A stretch of 20,999 nt of DNA from Paramacrobiotus richtersi (GCA_034698045.1 JAQGAU010001164.1:1-20999), one strand, 5' to 3'. Positions 10,278-20,236 are shown, counted from the first letter of the stretch. Numbers and translations: made by a program. Notes: generated by a model not told the origin, from the letters alone.

Positions 10278-12886
10278 ATGGAAGGGAAAAACCTAAACGC
10301 TGGTGGAATGGCCCACGTAAGGCTAAAAGAATCTTTGGTACTTTTACAGTTCTATGTACTTAACCGAATTTCACCGTTTACAGGAAGATGAACCGATGCG
10401 CAAAAAGCCAAAGCTCTTTCCAATCCCAGTCAAGCTATCCATCGGCGACACTGTGATCCTTGCAGACAAACAAGCGCTCATCGAGACCTCTCCATACTTT
10501 GCCTCACTCTTCAAGTTCCACGCCGATAATAATCTGGATGTTGTCTCCTTGGTCCCTCCCGAAAACGTCGATATGGTGAGCTTTCTGGCCGTGTTGAATA
10601 GCCTGTCAAATACGAAGTTGAAGCTCGATATCTGCGGGACAAACTTGTGGGACTTTATCGTTGTCGCCAAGTATCTCCAGCTGGACCCGCTTGAAGAAGA
10701 ATTGTTCGCTTTTCTACGGACAAAGCCACTCCTGTTGGAAATGGAGGACCTCTGTCGAATGTGGCGAAAGGGGCGTGCGTGCGCCTTTGAAAAAGTTACC
10801 ACTCTGGTTGCCGCAGCAGTCTCGTTGAGAATGGGAAGTGTCAGTCAGTCCAGTGGTTTTTTGGATTTTACTGTCGAGGAATTGGTCGCGTTGCTGTCCG
10901 ATGATGCATTCCTGCCGTTGAAAGAGGAAGACGTGTGCAAGGTACTTCGTGAAGTTGATCATGTTTCAGATCACGTCAAGGATCCGGTTTTTTCGACTAT
11001 TGAATCTGCTTTTTTTATAAAAAAAATATATTTTAATAAATAAGTAAAAAATTGAATTAATAAAAGTATATTTTAATAAACTTGTTTAATATAAAAATAT
11101 AATTCTATTATTTAATGAAGATACATTTATCTGTTAATAATAATAAATCTACGGTGATAAACATGAAATAAACATTAATCTATTTTTTTTCAGTTTAGTA
11201 TTAAAATTATGGTCTTTATGTATCATCACTGTGCAGCTGCTTAGCCAATCTTTGTGGATTTCAGGCTGTCATTGCTTGGTGTGAGCACGATCCAGAACAC
11301 CGAAAGCAACTCGATGTGTTGAGTCCGATTTTGGCGCAAGTCTTGTGGGATGATTCTGCTAATGATCTGCTGGCGGCCCTGGTTCCCCCGTCCTGGAAAC
11401 CGGAAAAGCCACCAAAAAGAGCGACCAACAGCGAAACTCATCAAATCTCAAGTAAGACCCAATTCCTTCGTATCTTAACTAACAATTTCGGCGAACGATC
11501 TCTGCAGGCCGGAAAGAACGTGACGAGCGCGTTAGCAACATGAGCTGGATGGATGATCGGTGTTTCACCTTACTGGGACTGGTTGAAATTGGAGAAAGCG
11601 GACGAAGGCGTCGCTGTAGGAGATCAGCTGTACAGTCTCGAGGTCACATGGAAACAGTCCAGGTATATGGATAACGGTGGGTATGGGGTCAACTTCTATC
11701 GGACTGATCGGAATACTAAACAACGCACGGCGCTGGCTTCGATCGGATCAAAATACGGACCAGAAGTGGAGTCAGATGTTGAACGTGCAAAGTGAGTATT
11801 TAATAACACGCTCGGTAACGTAGTCGACAATGAAAAGGCGGGGGTTTCTGAAGTTTATCTTAGTATCGGTGAATCCCTGTCATTAAAATCAACCGAAAAA
11901 ATTATAAAATTCAAAAAATCCAAAAACTTCCATTAGCCACTGAAGTCCCTTTTAAAGGGTTTGGCTACTGCAGTGTTATAATAATAACAATAATAATAAT
12001 AATTAGAGCGCAGGCGTGATATCCGTACGGCTAGGGAATGTTACGTTCGGTGGCTTGATCAAGCTCAAGCCCCGCCTGCGACCGCACGCCAACGTGCTCT
12101 TGTTCATGCTATCGAACGCGTAATTCCTTATCCACTTGGATAGCGCCTTCGTTCTGTTGCCTGCTAAGAAAGCACTGATATGGGTTTAAATTCTTCGTCT
12201 GGTAAAGAACCGCTCAGAATAAAAAGGTTAAGTTTTCGGGTTGAAATGATGTACTTGCTTTACACGGCGCAGAAAGTAGCCGAAGAAAAGTATGAAAACC
12301 GTCCACGCTTGCGTTTGACCAGAGAAAACTGTCGTGTATCATTTATTTTGGTTCACGGTGTTTCTCTTGCAGGTACTCCTTGTGCCACGTGAAACTATCA
12401 GGCCAGGACAAAATCGGATGCTTTATTGCGTTTTGGGACAGCATTGGGGATCAAGGCGGCAGAATCCTGTACAAATTCACTTATCTAGAGCTTGGTAACA
12501 CCATTGGCCTGTACGACACTACCACTGACACATGGCAAACTCTTCCGCTCTTGCCGTTTCCCCGGATTGACAGCGCGATGGTCCAGTGTGGTTCCTTTCT
12601 GTACGTGATCGGCGGCACCGAGTGCAAGCCGGATAGGGGTGCTGAAGGCAACGCCCACCACTGTTACCGCTTGGATTTGATGACGGAGAATGCTGTATGG
12701 GAGCGAATCGCTGATCTGAATACTGCGCGAATTGGGCATTCTGCCAGAGTTCAGTATGGCCGGATTATCGTGTATGGTGGTCAGACCGAAGTAAAAGTGG
12801 ATTATGCAGGGAGGAGCTGTTTTGAAGAAGCGTGCTGCTCAGAAGCGTACGATACGGCGCTGAATATGTGGATTACCTTTGAATGA
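10278..12886 (+). CDS. BTB-BACK-kelch protein, copy A
   Basis: Five exons: 10278-10316, 10384-10941, 11265-11451, 11545-11791 and 12373-12886, about 514 residues. Proteins of this layout are usually cullin-3 substrate adaptors: BTB binds the cullin, kelch blades bind the target. Exon 1 encodes 13 residues (MEGKNLNAGGMAH). Exon 2 holds BTB (VKLSIGDTVILAD, SPYFASLFKFH, AKYLQLDPLEEE) and the start of BACK. Exon 3 continues BACK (AWCEHDPEHRKQL). Exon 4 is a linker or degenerate blade (VGDQLYSLEV, TKQRTALASI). Exon 5 has about two and a half kelch blades (LYDTTTDTWQTLP, SFLYVIGGTE, GRIIVYGGQ) and then stops, fewer than the usual six. Exon 4's start is uncertain: a stronger acceptor at 11507 exists but leads to an early stop, whereas 11545 keeps frame and the Gly-Trp shared with copy C. 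AATAAA follows at 13128-13133. Confidence 0.8.
11978..12005 (+). repeat. Short (AAT)n microsatellite
   Basis: About nine imperfect ATA/AAT triplets, interrupted once by AACA, inside the last intron of gene A (11792-12372), directly before the GC-richer segment at 12003-12143. Confidence 0.8.
12003..12143 (+). other. GC-rich coding-like segment inside gene A's last intron
   Basis: Markedly GC-richer than the surrounding intron and open for 46 codons from 12003 to the stop at 12141 (contains YVRWLDQAQAPPATA). A second frame is open from 12009 to 12119, bounded by AG and GT; that 111-base stretch would join to exons 4 and 5 without changing frame. It contains the perfect palindrome GCTTGATCAAGC (12053-12064) and the flanking words CGCAGGCG and CGCCTGCG. 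It may be an optional exon, a transposon scrap or simply a GC-rich island. The pyrimidine tract expected before an exon is missing. No protein family is recognised. Confidence 0.3.
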
Positions 12887-13374
12887 AGAAGGGTAGAAAG
12901 GAACGGCTCATGAGTGGACGGTAGCTGGTTCAGCGCGGTATTAGTTCAAATTATTCTGTAACAAAGCTTCAGAAGCCCATGCATAATCTCATTGCTACGC
13001 AGAATTATCTTTTTACTAGTACTTCTTCGGTGTGGTCAGTGTACTCCATGTTTTTTATCTATTCGACACCGTTTCACGTGATTTTTCCTTTTCTTCGGCT
13101 ACTGGATATGATTCGTGCGGCGACTTGAATAAATGCTGACTTGCTGGATTGACTACAAAGCGCGATAGATTTTGTTGAAAGGTGCAGCTACCGTGGTAAT
13201 CTTCGTAAAATGCTTTATACTGCCGTTGACAGGACCCGAATTCTTCAATGTACCAGTCTCTGTACCTGATCTCGTAGGACCTTGCCTTGAGCCAATCGGA
13301 ATATAAGTAAAAAAACAATCGCTATCGATGGAGCGCCGTTAACACTGCGACAGCATCACCTAAATTTCAGCGCA
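12887..13374. other. Convergent spacer between gene A and fucosyltransferase copy 2
   Basis: Holds a plausible plus-strand polyadenylation signal for gene A (AATAAA, 13128-13133, about 240 bases past the stop). On the minus strand an 87-codon open frame runs from 13318 to 13055, beginning 57 bases beyond the fucosyltransferase stop (contains DWYIEEFGSCQRQYKAFYED). It is not a recognised family and has no match in the equivalent position after fucosyltransferase copy 1, so I leave it as an unassigned frame, possibly 3' untranslated sequence. Confidence 0.4.
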
Positions 13375-14521
13375 TCACACAGCATTTGTAAACGATGTGC
13401 AATTCCCTGCGACGATCCACCACTGATACAGATCAACTGTCCTCTTTCTCTGAGCAAACTTTGGACCGTGGAACAATTCACACAACCGACAAATGCTCGA
13501 AGTGTTATATATAAGACCTGGATTGCGTGTGTATCTTTCACCGTATCGCCATTCAAGCAGACTTTCGTACCTGCTTCGCGATACGGTTAGGTGGCGTAGA
13601 TAAGCTGCTAAATCTTTTGGAGAAGCAAAGTCGTCCGCATTGATATAGGAGTTTTTTGGGAAGAACCGCGTGTAATTTCCTCCTCCGTAAACCACCGGAA
13701 CAGCTCCGTAGTTGTAACTTCGTATGACCTTTTCCGTCACATAATCTTTACAGTGGCTGGAAGCAGAATGTGGTACACAAATCGTCTTATTAATATGGAG
13801 AGTTTTACCTGTTTTCAAAGGCTAAATAAAAACTATAATTTCCAATGAGCGACCGTTCACACTCCGGACTCTCTTTGGGACACTTCACGTCTCCGCATTT
13901 GCCATAAACATCCACAGGAAAATGTTTCCCAAGTTCTTTAACAAGCGCTTCCCTGTTCCCAAATGACCGACAGTTTGACGCAAGTGCCATAGCTCTTTTA
14001 TTCTTATGATGCAAAAATTCACGATTAGCATCATTTCTTTCCCATTTCTCCACACGCCAGTCTGCAAAGTACCCCATATCCACGATATCCGAGTCCAAAC
14101 GGTACGTCCATGTGAGGTTGAAAAAGTGATCCCATACTGGATCGTTGCTATCCCTGCTGTACTCTGGTGATTCAACTGAATAAAAAACATACACCTGATT
14201 ACTGGAACGGTGTCTCGGGAGATCGTTATAGTTCAAATCCCAGGCGTGAAAAACAACAGCCGACGCTTCCGAGAGACGGGAGCGATCATCCGTCAAGTAG
14301 CATTTTTGGTTTACGCATCGGCTGAGATGCTCTTGGACGTGCGGAAACATGCTGTCAAGATTGGTCCAGAACAAGATTACTTTTGTTTCAGGCAGGAAAC
14401 GGAATACATGGGGCTGGAATAAATAATGCAGGAACTGTATGCACACATAAGGAAACGTCAGGAACGCTAGGATCATCAAACAGTATAAACCGTGAATGTT
14501 AATTCTGCGGATATGACGCAT
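13375..14521 (-). CDS. GT10 alpha-1,3-fucosyltransferase, copy 2
   Basis: Two exons on the minus strand, 14521-13809 and 13756-13375, about 364 residues. It is a clear paralogue of copy 1, similar along its whole length and with the intron at the same place, splitting the Ser codon of FENS, but this intron is only 52 bases. The protein shows a signal anchor (about residues 10-32), VFHAWDL, YVFYSVESP, WTYRLDSDIVDMGY, VDVYGKCG and FENSHCKDYVTEK, and the C-terminal ICRLCEL cysteine cluster; the C-terminal tail is shorter than in copy 1. An in-frame ATG five codons upstream (14536) exists, but 14521 aligns with the copy 1 start. All expected GDP-fucose binding motifs are present, so the enzyme is likely active in the Golgi; acceptor unknown. 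Confidence 0.9.
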
Positions 14522-14536
14522 GACTGTCGCTCGCAC

Positions 14537-15454
14537 TTATTACTCGATTTTTGTGCTTAACTGCCCGAAACCGTAACAAGCATCCACACACACTTGAGAG
14601 TTCTCTGGAATAGCATTGTACGCACTAGGAAAAGCCAGCTTTGGAAATTAGCGTATAAATTGCTGTTACTCTAACCGCCACAGAATCTTCGATAAATGTT
14701 GCGCGTTAGATTCCATCCATGACTACGTATCTTTGCTCTGGACAGGTTATGCATTACTTCAAAAGAAGTGCGAATATTATACAGCTGTAACAGCCTTGCA
14801 ATGAACGGCCGTGCATAAGAAACGCACTTTAGGCGAAAATTCGAAAACACTGAGATCGTTTCCATAACGACTCTCCAGTTTCGGTCGCGAAAGAACAATA
14901 AACTGATACGACAAAGTACAAACAGTCGATCCACTATTATGTATTTGCGCGTGTATCACAGAATGCCGGGTTGACTTCTTGAAGTTGTATCTATTAATCT
15001 ATAGTAAAAAAACTTTTCTGTTAAACAAATTTAACAAACCATACACTTCTCGGAAGCGGTTTCCTTTCAGTTTCCTTTGTAACTAGAAGTGTTTGTACAA
15101 TTATATACTGTCCTCACATGCACAGCCACAACGTGCTGCAGCAGTCCTTTTATGTCCAAGGTTGCTGTATCCGAATCCCCGTTACATACTGTATAATAAT
15201 ATTATTAAAGGTGCTACTCTATAACACACGGTACAGCAGCGGACGACAAATCTATCAGAAAACCCTTTGTATTCGCTAATAATCACTGTGACATAACATT
15301 CGTGACGTGCTGACACACGTCGAGACGCGTCACACACTTTCCGTATCCTCTGTTGACTGAGGGTGGAGTTTTGAATAGTGGCGGTACCAAGCGTCAAAGC
15401 ACGCCATTTTCCTCCCAAGCCAATAGACAACAGGCGCATTGGCTTGAATTAATA
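14537..15454. other. Divergent spacer between fucosyltransferase copy 2 and BTB copy B
   Basis: About 0.9 kb between two genes reading away from each other. Open frames on the minus strand at 14671-14934 and 15182-15439 are not recognisable proteins. CCAAT occurs at 15420-15424, ahead of the conserved promoter block listed next. No repeat or RNA gene is seen. Confidence 0.45.
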
Positions 15455-15516
15455 TCAGCCAATAACGATGGTGCTGAATATAAGCGTGCTTGATCTCGTA
15501 AGATCGTGTTATAACT
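15455..15516 (+). promoter_or_regulatory. Conserved CCAAT / AGCGTGCTTGATC promoter block, copy B
   Basis: CCAATAACG at 15459-15467 is followed by AATATAAGCGTGCTTGATC (15477-15495) and TCGTAAGATCGTGTTATAAC. Almost the same words in the same order occur ahead of copy C. In B the sequence TATAAG overlaps the block and could act as a TATA element. The block begins about 240 bases before the first exon of B, whose coding exons are damaged, so the promoter may outlive its gene. Confidence 0.55.
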
Positions 15517-15696
15517 GGCGCGTGTCGTTCAAACTGACAAGTGAGTATTTATACAGGTAGAAACCGCTGCTTTTTTAAGCTGTACCATTTCATTGCACAT
15601 TCTTCGCCTTGAGGAATCTGCACTAAATTTCACAGCTCCCCTTGTCCAAAAGTAATCCAAATTGAAGTTTTTTGATTTTGGAAGAACCAATCCGAC

Positions 15697-16980
15697 ATGG
15701 AGAAAAAAAGAGTAAGTGTTGGTGGAGTGATCTACGTAAGGCTGGCAGGGAGGTTTTTGCAGATTTCTAGGTCTTATATTTAGTTGAATTTCGCTGTTTG
15801 CAGGTTTCGGAACGTGAATCCGCGACCGAAGAGCAAAGTCGTTTCCGGAAAAGTTAAGCTATCCATCGGCGAGTTTGTGATCCTGGCAGACAGACAAAGA
15901 CTCATTGAAACCTCGCCATACTTCGCCTCGCTTTTCAAGTTCCACGCCGACAGTAATCTGGATGTTGTGTCCTTGGTCCCTCCGGAGAACGTCGATATGG
16001 ATAGCTTTCTGGCCGTGTTGAATAGCCTGTCAAATATGAAGTTGAAGCTCGATATCTCCGCATCAAACTTGTGGGACTTTATCGTTGTCACCAAGTATCT
16101 TCAACTGGACCAGATTGAAGAAGAATGCTGCACTGTGTTACGGACAATGTCGCTCCAGATGGGAATGGACGATCTTTGTCAAATGTGGCGAAAGGGGAAG
16201 GCGTCCGCCTTTGAAAGGGTCACCACTCTGGTTGTCGCAGCCATCTCGTTGCGAATGGAAAGTGTCAGTCAGTCCGGTGGTTTCTTGGACTTTACTGCGG
16301 ACGAATTGGCCGCACTGCTGTCCGATGACGCGTTCTTGCCTTTCGAAGAGAAAGACGTCTGCAAGGTTCGTGCGGTTTTACGGTTGACGATAGCTCAGAA
16401 TGTGTACCTGCTGATCCGGGTTCCTTAACGTTAGTGTTCTGTAAAACAAATGTTTTTGAGTTAATGAAAATTATTGTCACTGTTTAGCGGTCCTCTTATA
16501 ATTAGATGGATTTTTCAGGCTGTCAACGTTTGGTGTGAGCACGATCCAGAAAACCGAAAGAAACTGGACGTTTTGAGCCCGATTCTGCGGAAGTTGTGTG
16601 GGATGATTCTGCTAGTAATCTGCTGGCGTCACTGGATTCCCAATGTAAGCCGGGAAAGCCCCCAAAAAGAGCGACCAGTGTCAAAGCTCGTGATATTCCA
16701 CGTAAGCCAAAAGAACTAAGTACTGGAATCTCTCTATTTGCGCATAATCTTCACAATCTGTAGGCTGGGAAGGATGTGATCAAGATAGTATCAGCAAGGG
16801 CGTCGTTGTCGGGAATTACCTGTACTGTCTTGACGTGTCGCATTCGAATGGGTCCAGGTACACTGAAAAATTCGGCGTGAATTTCTCTCGGATTAATCTG
16901 AGTACCAAAGAACGCACGGCGCTTACTTCGATGGAATCGGAAGACGAAGAGGAGATGGAGTCAGAAAGTCAGCCCGCTGA
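15697..16980 (+). pseudogene. BTB-BACK copy B, frame-disrupted paralogue of A and C
   Basis: Exons align with copies A and C at 15697-15735 (MEKKRVSVGGVIY), 15804-16365 (BTB), 16519-16701 (BACK) and 16764-16980 (linker, GNYLYCLDV). The BTB region itself is well kept (SPYFASLFKFH, TKYLQLDQIEEE). Two changes break the frame compared with C: the N-terminal part of exon 2 is 17 bases shorter (near 15835-15855), so entering from exon 1 leads to a stop before BTB; and one G is missing near 16587 in exon 3, so the frame leaves BACK after SPILRKL. Exon 4 is open and ends in an acidic tail. No kelch exon follows before the next gene remnant at 17515. Because BTB and linker are still so similar to C, the damage is probably recent. 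A truncated BTB-only product from a downstream start cannot be excluded. Confidence 0.75.
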
Positions 16981-17514
16981 GTGAGTATTTTTGTATACTC
17001 AATAGTCGGTAATGTTGTTGTTTACAGCAGTGGTACCGTAGGCGTGTACGAAGCTAAAGCACAATGTAGCAGAAATGCATACTAGCTTTAACCTGTCGAC
17101 ACGGGACAAGTACTGTAATCGGGCAGGGTCTAAAACGTGGCAAATTTTACACACTAATCGAGAATGAAGAAGAAAGATCGCTCGAAAGGTCACCCTTAAT
17201 TAGGGGATTAATTACTACGTGTAATTACGGTCGAACGAACGAGAGATTCCAGAATCAAGTTTATCCGAAGTTATCCGACAACCGACTGATCTCTTACATC
17301 GATCATCCTCCCGCATTACGACTTAGTACGGCTGTCTACGGCATGACTTCTTCACCACGAGTAGCTCACGTCACAAGTACAACTCTAAACACAGGGAGAG
17401 AGCCATTACCGCTAAAATATACGCCTAATCAATATCTACAGTATTGCTTCTATAAGAACATTTTTCGAGATTAAATATATTCTATTTTATCAGTGTTTCG
17501 GTGACAGCTCGACG
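16981..17514. other. Spacer after BTB copy B
   Basis: No gene or kelch exon is seen. Around 17194-17230 three TAATTA words occur within about 35 bases, including GATTAATTACTACGTGTAAT (17206-17225), which is nearly the same as TTTAATTATTACGTGCAAT in the gene A promoter region (10123-10141). Confidence 0.5.
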
Positions 17515-17656
17515 CACAAATCCAGTGCCACACGGCCACTCATGCAGACTTTCGTATTTATCTTGCAACAAAGCTAAGTGACGCAAATAGGATTATTCTT
17601 ACTGGGCAGAAACTAACGACCCATGTTTATACCTCTCATATTTGCCCAGATTTCCT
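17515..17656 (-). pseudogene. Decayed exon 2 fragment of a third GT10 fucosyltransferase
   Basis: On the minus strand, 17589-17525 reads YLRHLALLQDKYESLHEWP, against YLRHL then RYESLLEWRYG in fucosyltransferase copy 2; the 13-base word TACGAAAGTCTGC is identical in both. Upstream on the same strand similarity continues only weakly to a GGAAAT near 17655 and includes in-frame stops and length changes. Neither the FENS...TEK core nor the C-terminal cysteine cluster is present. It lies just upstream of BTB copy C and points away from it, exactly as the intact fucosyltransferases do beside A and B, so it is read as the dead third member of the family. Confidence 0.65.
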
Positions 17657-18027
17657 TCTAACAGGTAGTCTAATCCCGCACATCTGGGGTTAATCAGTAC
17701 GCTCAGGTAATTTAGTGCCGTAGCATTTATGTTTTTCTTATGTATCTTTGCTAAGCATGCGGTGGAGTATGCAGTTTTTGCTGTGCCGCATGCAACTCTT
17801 GTTTTGCTTTTCGGGTGTGCCGAACAACCTTGTTTAATCGGTACGTTTTTCATTATCAGTATGACTGTGAACATAAAGATATACGTGCATATGTAAAGGT
17901 CGGTCGATAGAATTGGTGAAGTTTGCGCAATAAAAAAGTAGTTACCGTTCGTTATTTGTGTCGTCAGTAAGCCGTAGTGCGCTTTGCCTGTAATCTGTGA
18001 TTGCCTTACCTGTTCTATGGTTTTCAC
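17599..18027 (-). other. Unassigned 142-codon open frame
   Basis: A minus-strand frame from an ATG at 18027 to a stop at 17599, overlapping the upstream edge of the fucosyltransferase fragment. It contains a hydrophobic stretch (about residues 42-58, YICTYIFMFTVILIM), several cysteines and a basic C-terminal third. A strong donor, CAG|GTAAGG, lies a few codons after the ATG. The last 40 codons partly overlap decayed fucosyltransferase sequence, so the frame may be a chance product of that relic. No family is recognised; it is recorded because its length is unusual for this spacer. Confidence 0.2.
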
Positions 18028-18468
18028 AACCGAAACCGTTGGTACTATGTAGTATTCCTTGACTACCTACTTTGCATGTCCGCTTATAATATCATTATCA
18101 GCTATAATGTGAATACATAGACAAGATGAGTACAGCTTTTATTCGGATATTTTAGTTTTGTACAGTTTTTCAGTCCGTTTTTCAGTAGTTCATGGCATGC
18201 GGACATTTGTGTCTCTTGCGTATGTAGAGGAAAATCACGCTCTTGGGAAATGTCACGCACATAATACTTTCGGATGTATTATGAAATCCTCTGCAACTCT
18301 GTGGACAAGGTATACCACGAAACTTACGATATTCATATTAATCATTTTCCTGATGATTAGGGATGGACTAAGTGCAATTTCGAATGTACATTGGTAGGCG
18401 GTATCACGGGTGAAGAGCTCCATTCGTTCAAGTGTTATATAACACGCCTTTTTGTTTCCAAGCTGACT

Positions 18469-18522
18469 ATCAACCAATAACGCGACTGCAGAATATGAGC
18501 GTGCTTGATCATGTTTTAACTG
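18469..18522 (+). promoter_or_regulatory. Conserved CCAAT / AGCGTGCTTGATC promoter block, copy C
   Basis: CCAATAACG at 18474-18482, then AATATGAGCGTGCTTGATC (18492-18510) and ATGTTTTAACTG. Compared with copy B, the spacing between the CCAAT box and the second word is 3 bases shorter, and a short stretch after TTGATC is absent. It begins about 190 bases before the first exon of copy C. Confidence 0.55.
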
Positions 18523-18661
18523 AATATTTCTAAACGTGTCTCCGTCGACTTTCCGACCGTGTGCCGTTCTTTCGCCTTTACGTGGAACTGAATTTCAAAA
18601 CTCATTTTTTCCAGAAATCTGGCAGACTATAGCGTTCTGGTTGTACTAGAACAAATCCGAC

Positions 18662-19987
18662 ATGGGAGGGAGAAACTCAAAATCTGGTGAAATGGTCCAT
18701 GTAAGACTGGAAGAAACGTTTCGCACCTTTTTAGGATTTAACCGAATTTCGCCATTTGCAGGAATCGGAATGTAAAGCCGTCACCGGAGAGCCGATGTCC
18801 AAGAAATCGAAGCTCTTTCCCGACAAAGTCAAGCTATCCATCGGCGACACTATGATTCTAGCAGACAAACCAAGACTGATCGAAATCTCTCCATATTTCG
18901 CCGCGCTCTTTAAGTTCCACACCAACAGTAATTTGGATGTTTTCTCCATGGTCCCTCCTGAAAACGTCGATATGGACAGTTTCCTGGCCGTGCTGCATAT
19001 TCTGTCAAATGTGAAGGTTAAACTTGATATCTCCGCATCAAACTTATGGGACTTTATCGCTGTCACCAAGTATCTTCAACTGGACCAGATTGAAGAAGAA
19101 TGCTGCACTGCGTTACGGACAATGTCGGTCCAGATGGGAATGGACGATCTGTGTCAAATGTGGCGAAAGGGCCATGCGTGTGCCTGTGACAGGGTCACTG
19201 CGCTGGTTGTAGCCGCCATCTCGCTGAGAATGGGAAATGTCAGTCAGTCCAGGGAGTTTTTGGAGTTTAGTGCCGAAGAACTGGTCGCAGTGATGTCCGA
19301 TGATGCTTTGCTACTGTTTGCCGAGAAAGACGTGAGCAAGGTATAGTGGTTCAAAATTTGCGTGTGCCTCAGTTAGCATACCACTTGATCCGGTTTTCTT
19401 GATTTTAATGTATGTACTCGGAAACTAATAAGTTTTTTAGTTTTTAGAGATTAAATAAAATTATTGCCTTGACATGAAGCATTCTGCACCGGGCTGTTAT
19501 ATATTTTACAGGCTGTGGAGGCTTGGTGTGAGCACGATCCGGAACACCGCAAAAAACTGGAGATTTTAAGCCCGATTCTGGCGGAAGTTGTATGGGATGA
19601 TTTTGCTAAACATCTGCTTGCGTCACTGGCTCCGCAATGGAATCCGGAAAAACCACCAAAAAGAGTGACCAAGAGCGCAGCTTCAGCAATCCCTGGTAAG
19701 ACATAACTCAGCTATTCCTCGATGTACGAAAATTTCCGCAGTGGGCGATTTCTGATAGGCTGGAAAGGATGTGATGAATCCAGTACTGGCAATGTCGTCG
19801 GTGTCGGGAATTACCTCTACGGTCTTGAGGTCTCGAAATCAAATGAGTCCAGATATATGGAGTATATAGATATGTTCAAGGTGGATTTTTATCGGATTAA
19901 TTGTAGTACCAAAGAGCGCACGATACTAGCTTCGATCGGATCAGAGCGACGTGGACCGAAAATTGTGTCAGACAGTGAACCCGCAAA
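18662..19987 (+). CDS. BTB-BACK protein, copy C (kelch part not found in window)
   Basis: Exons 18662-18700, 18762-19340, 19512-19695 and 19759-19987, in the same order and phases as gene A. Exon 1 gives 13 residues starting MGGRNSKSG. Exon 2 holds BTB (VKLSIGDTMILAD, SPYFAALFKFH, TKYLQLDQIEEE) and the first part of BACK; exon 3 continues BACK (AWCEHDPEHRKKL, SPILAEVVWDD); exon 4 is the linker (GWKGCDESS, VGNYLYGLEV, TKERTILASIGS). All four join without a stop. The donor AAA|GTTAGT ends exon 4 in phase 2, so at least one more exon is expected, but no kelch sequence appears in the remaining 1 kb. It may lie beyond the window; if intron retention occurs, the frame reads on only to a stop at 20049. 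Likely a cullin-3 type adaptor; substrate unknown. Confidence 0.8.
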
Positions 19988-20236
19988 GTTAGTGTTTTTG
20001 TACACTCGTGCTTTGTTCTGCGTTTTGGTTACCGCAACTTGTACAGAATAATATATAGGGGTCTTTAGATTTTTCTTCAGTGCCTACGTACAGCATGAAA
20101 GTAAGTACGGGTAGGTTTTCTACTTACATGTGCAACCAGTACCGTCAGCAACGCTATTGCGCTAAAATAACGTTCCATAAGTACGGCTACAGATGTATTG
20201 GTGTTTTTACTTTATTATGCACTACCTGAGTATCGG

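Noticed and set aside
10371-10802. Minus-strand frame of 143 codons opposite the BTB exon of copy A, with counterparts opposite B and C
   Set aside because: It recurs in all three copies only because the plus-strand BTB exon is conserved; it shows no motif of its own.
14671-15439. Two minus-strand open frames (14671-14934 and 15182-15439) considered as extra genes or upstream exons of fucosyltransferase copy 2
   Set aside because: No recognisable domains, no counterpart upstream of copy 1, and the fucosyltransferase already has a complete N-terminus with signal anchor.
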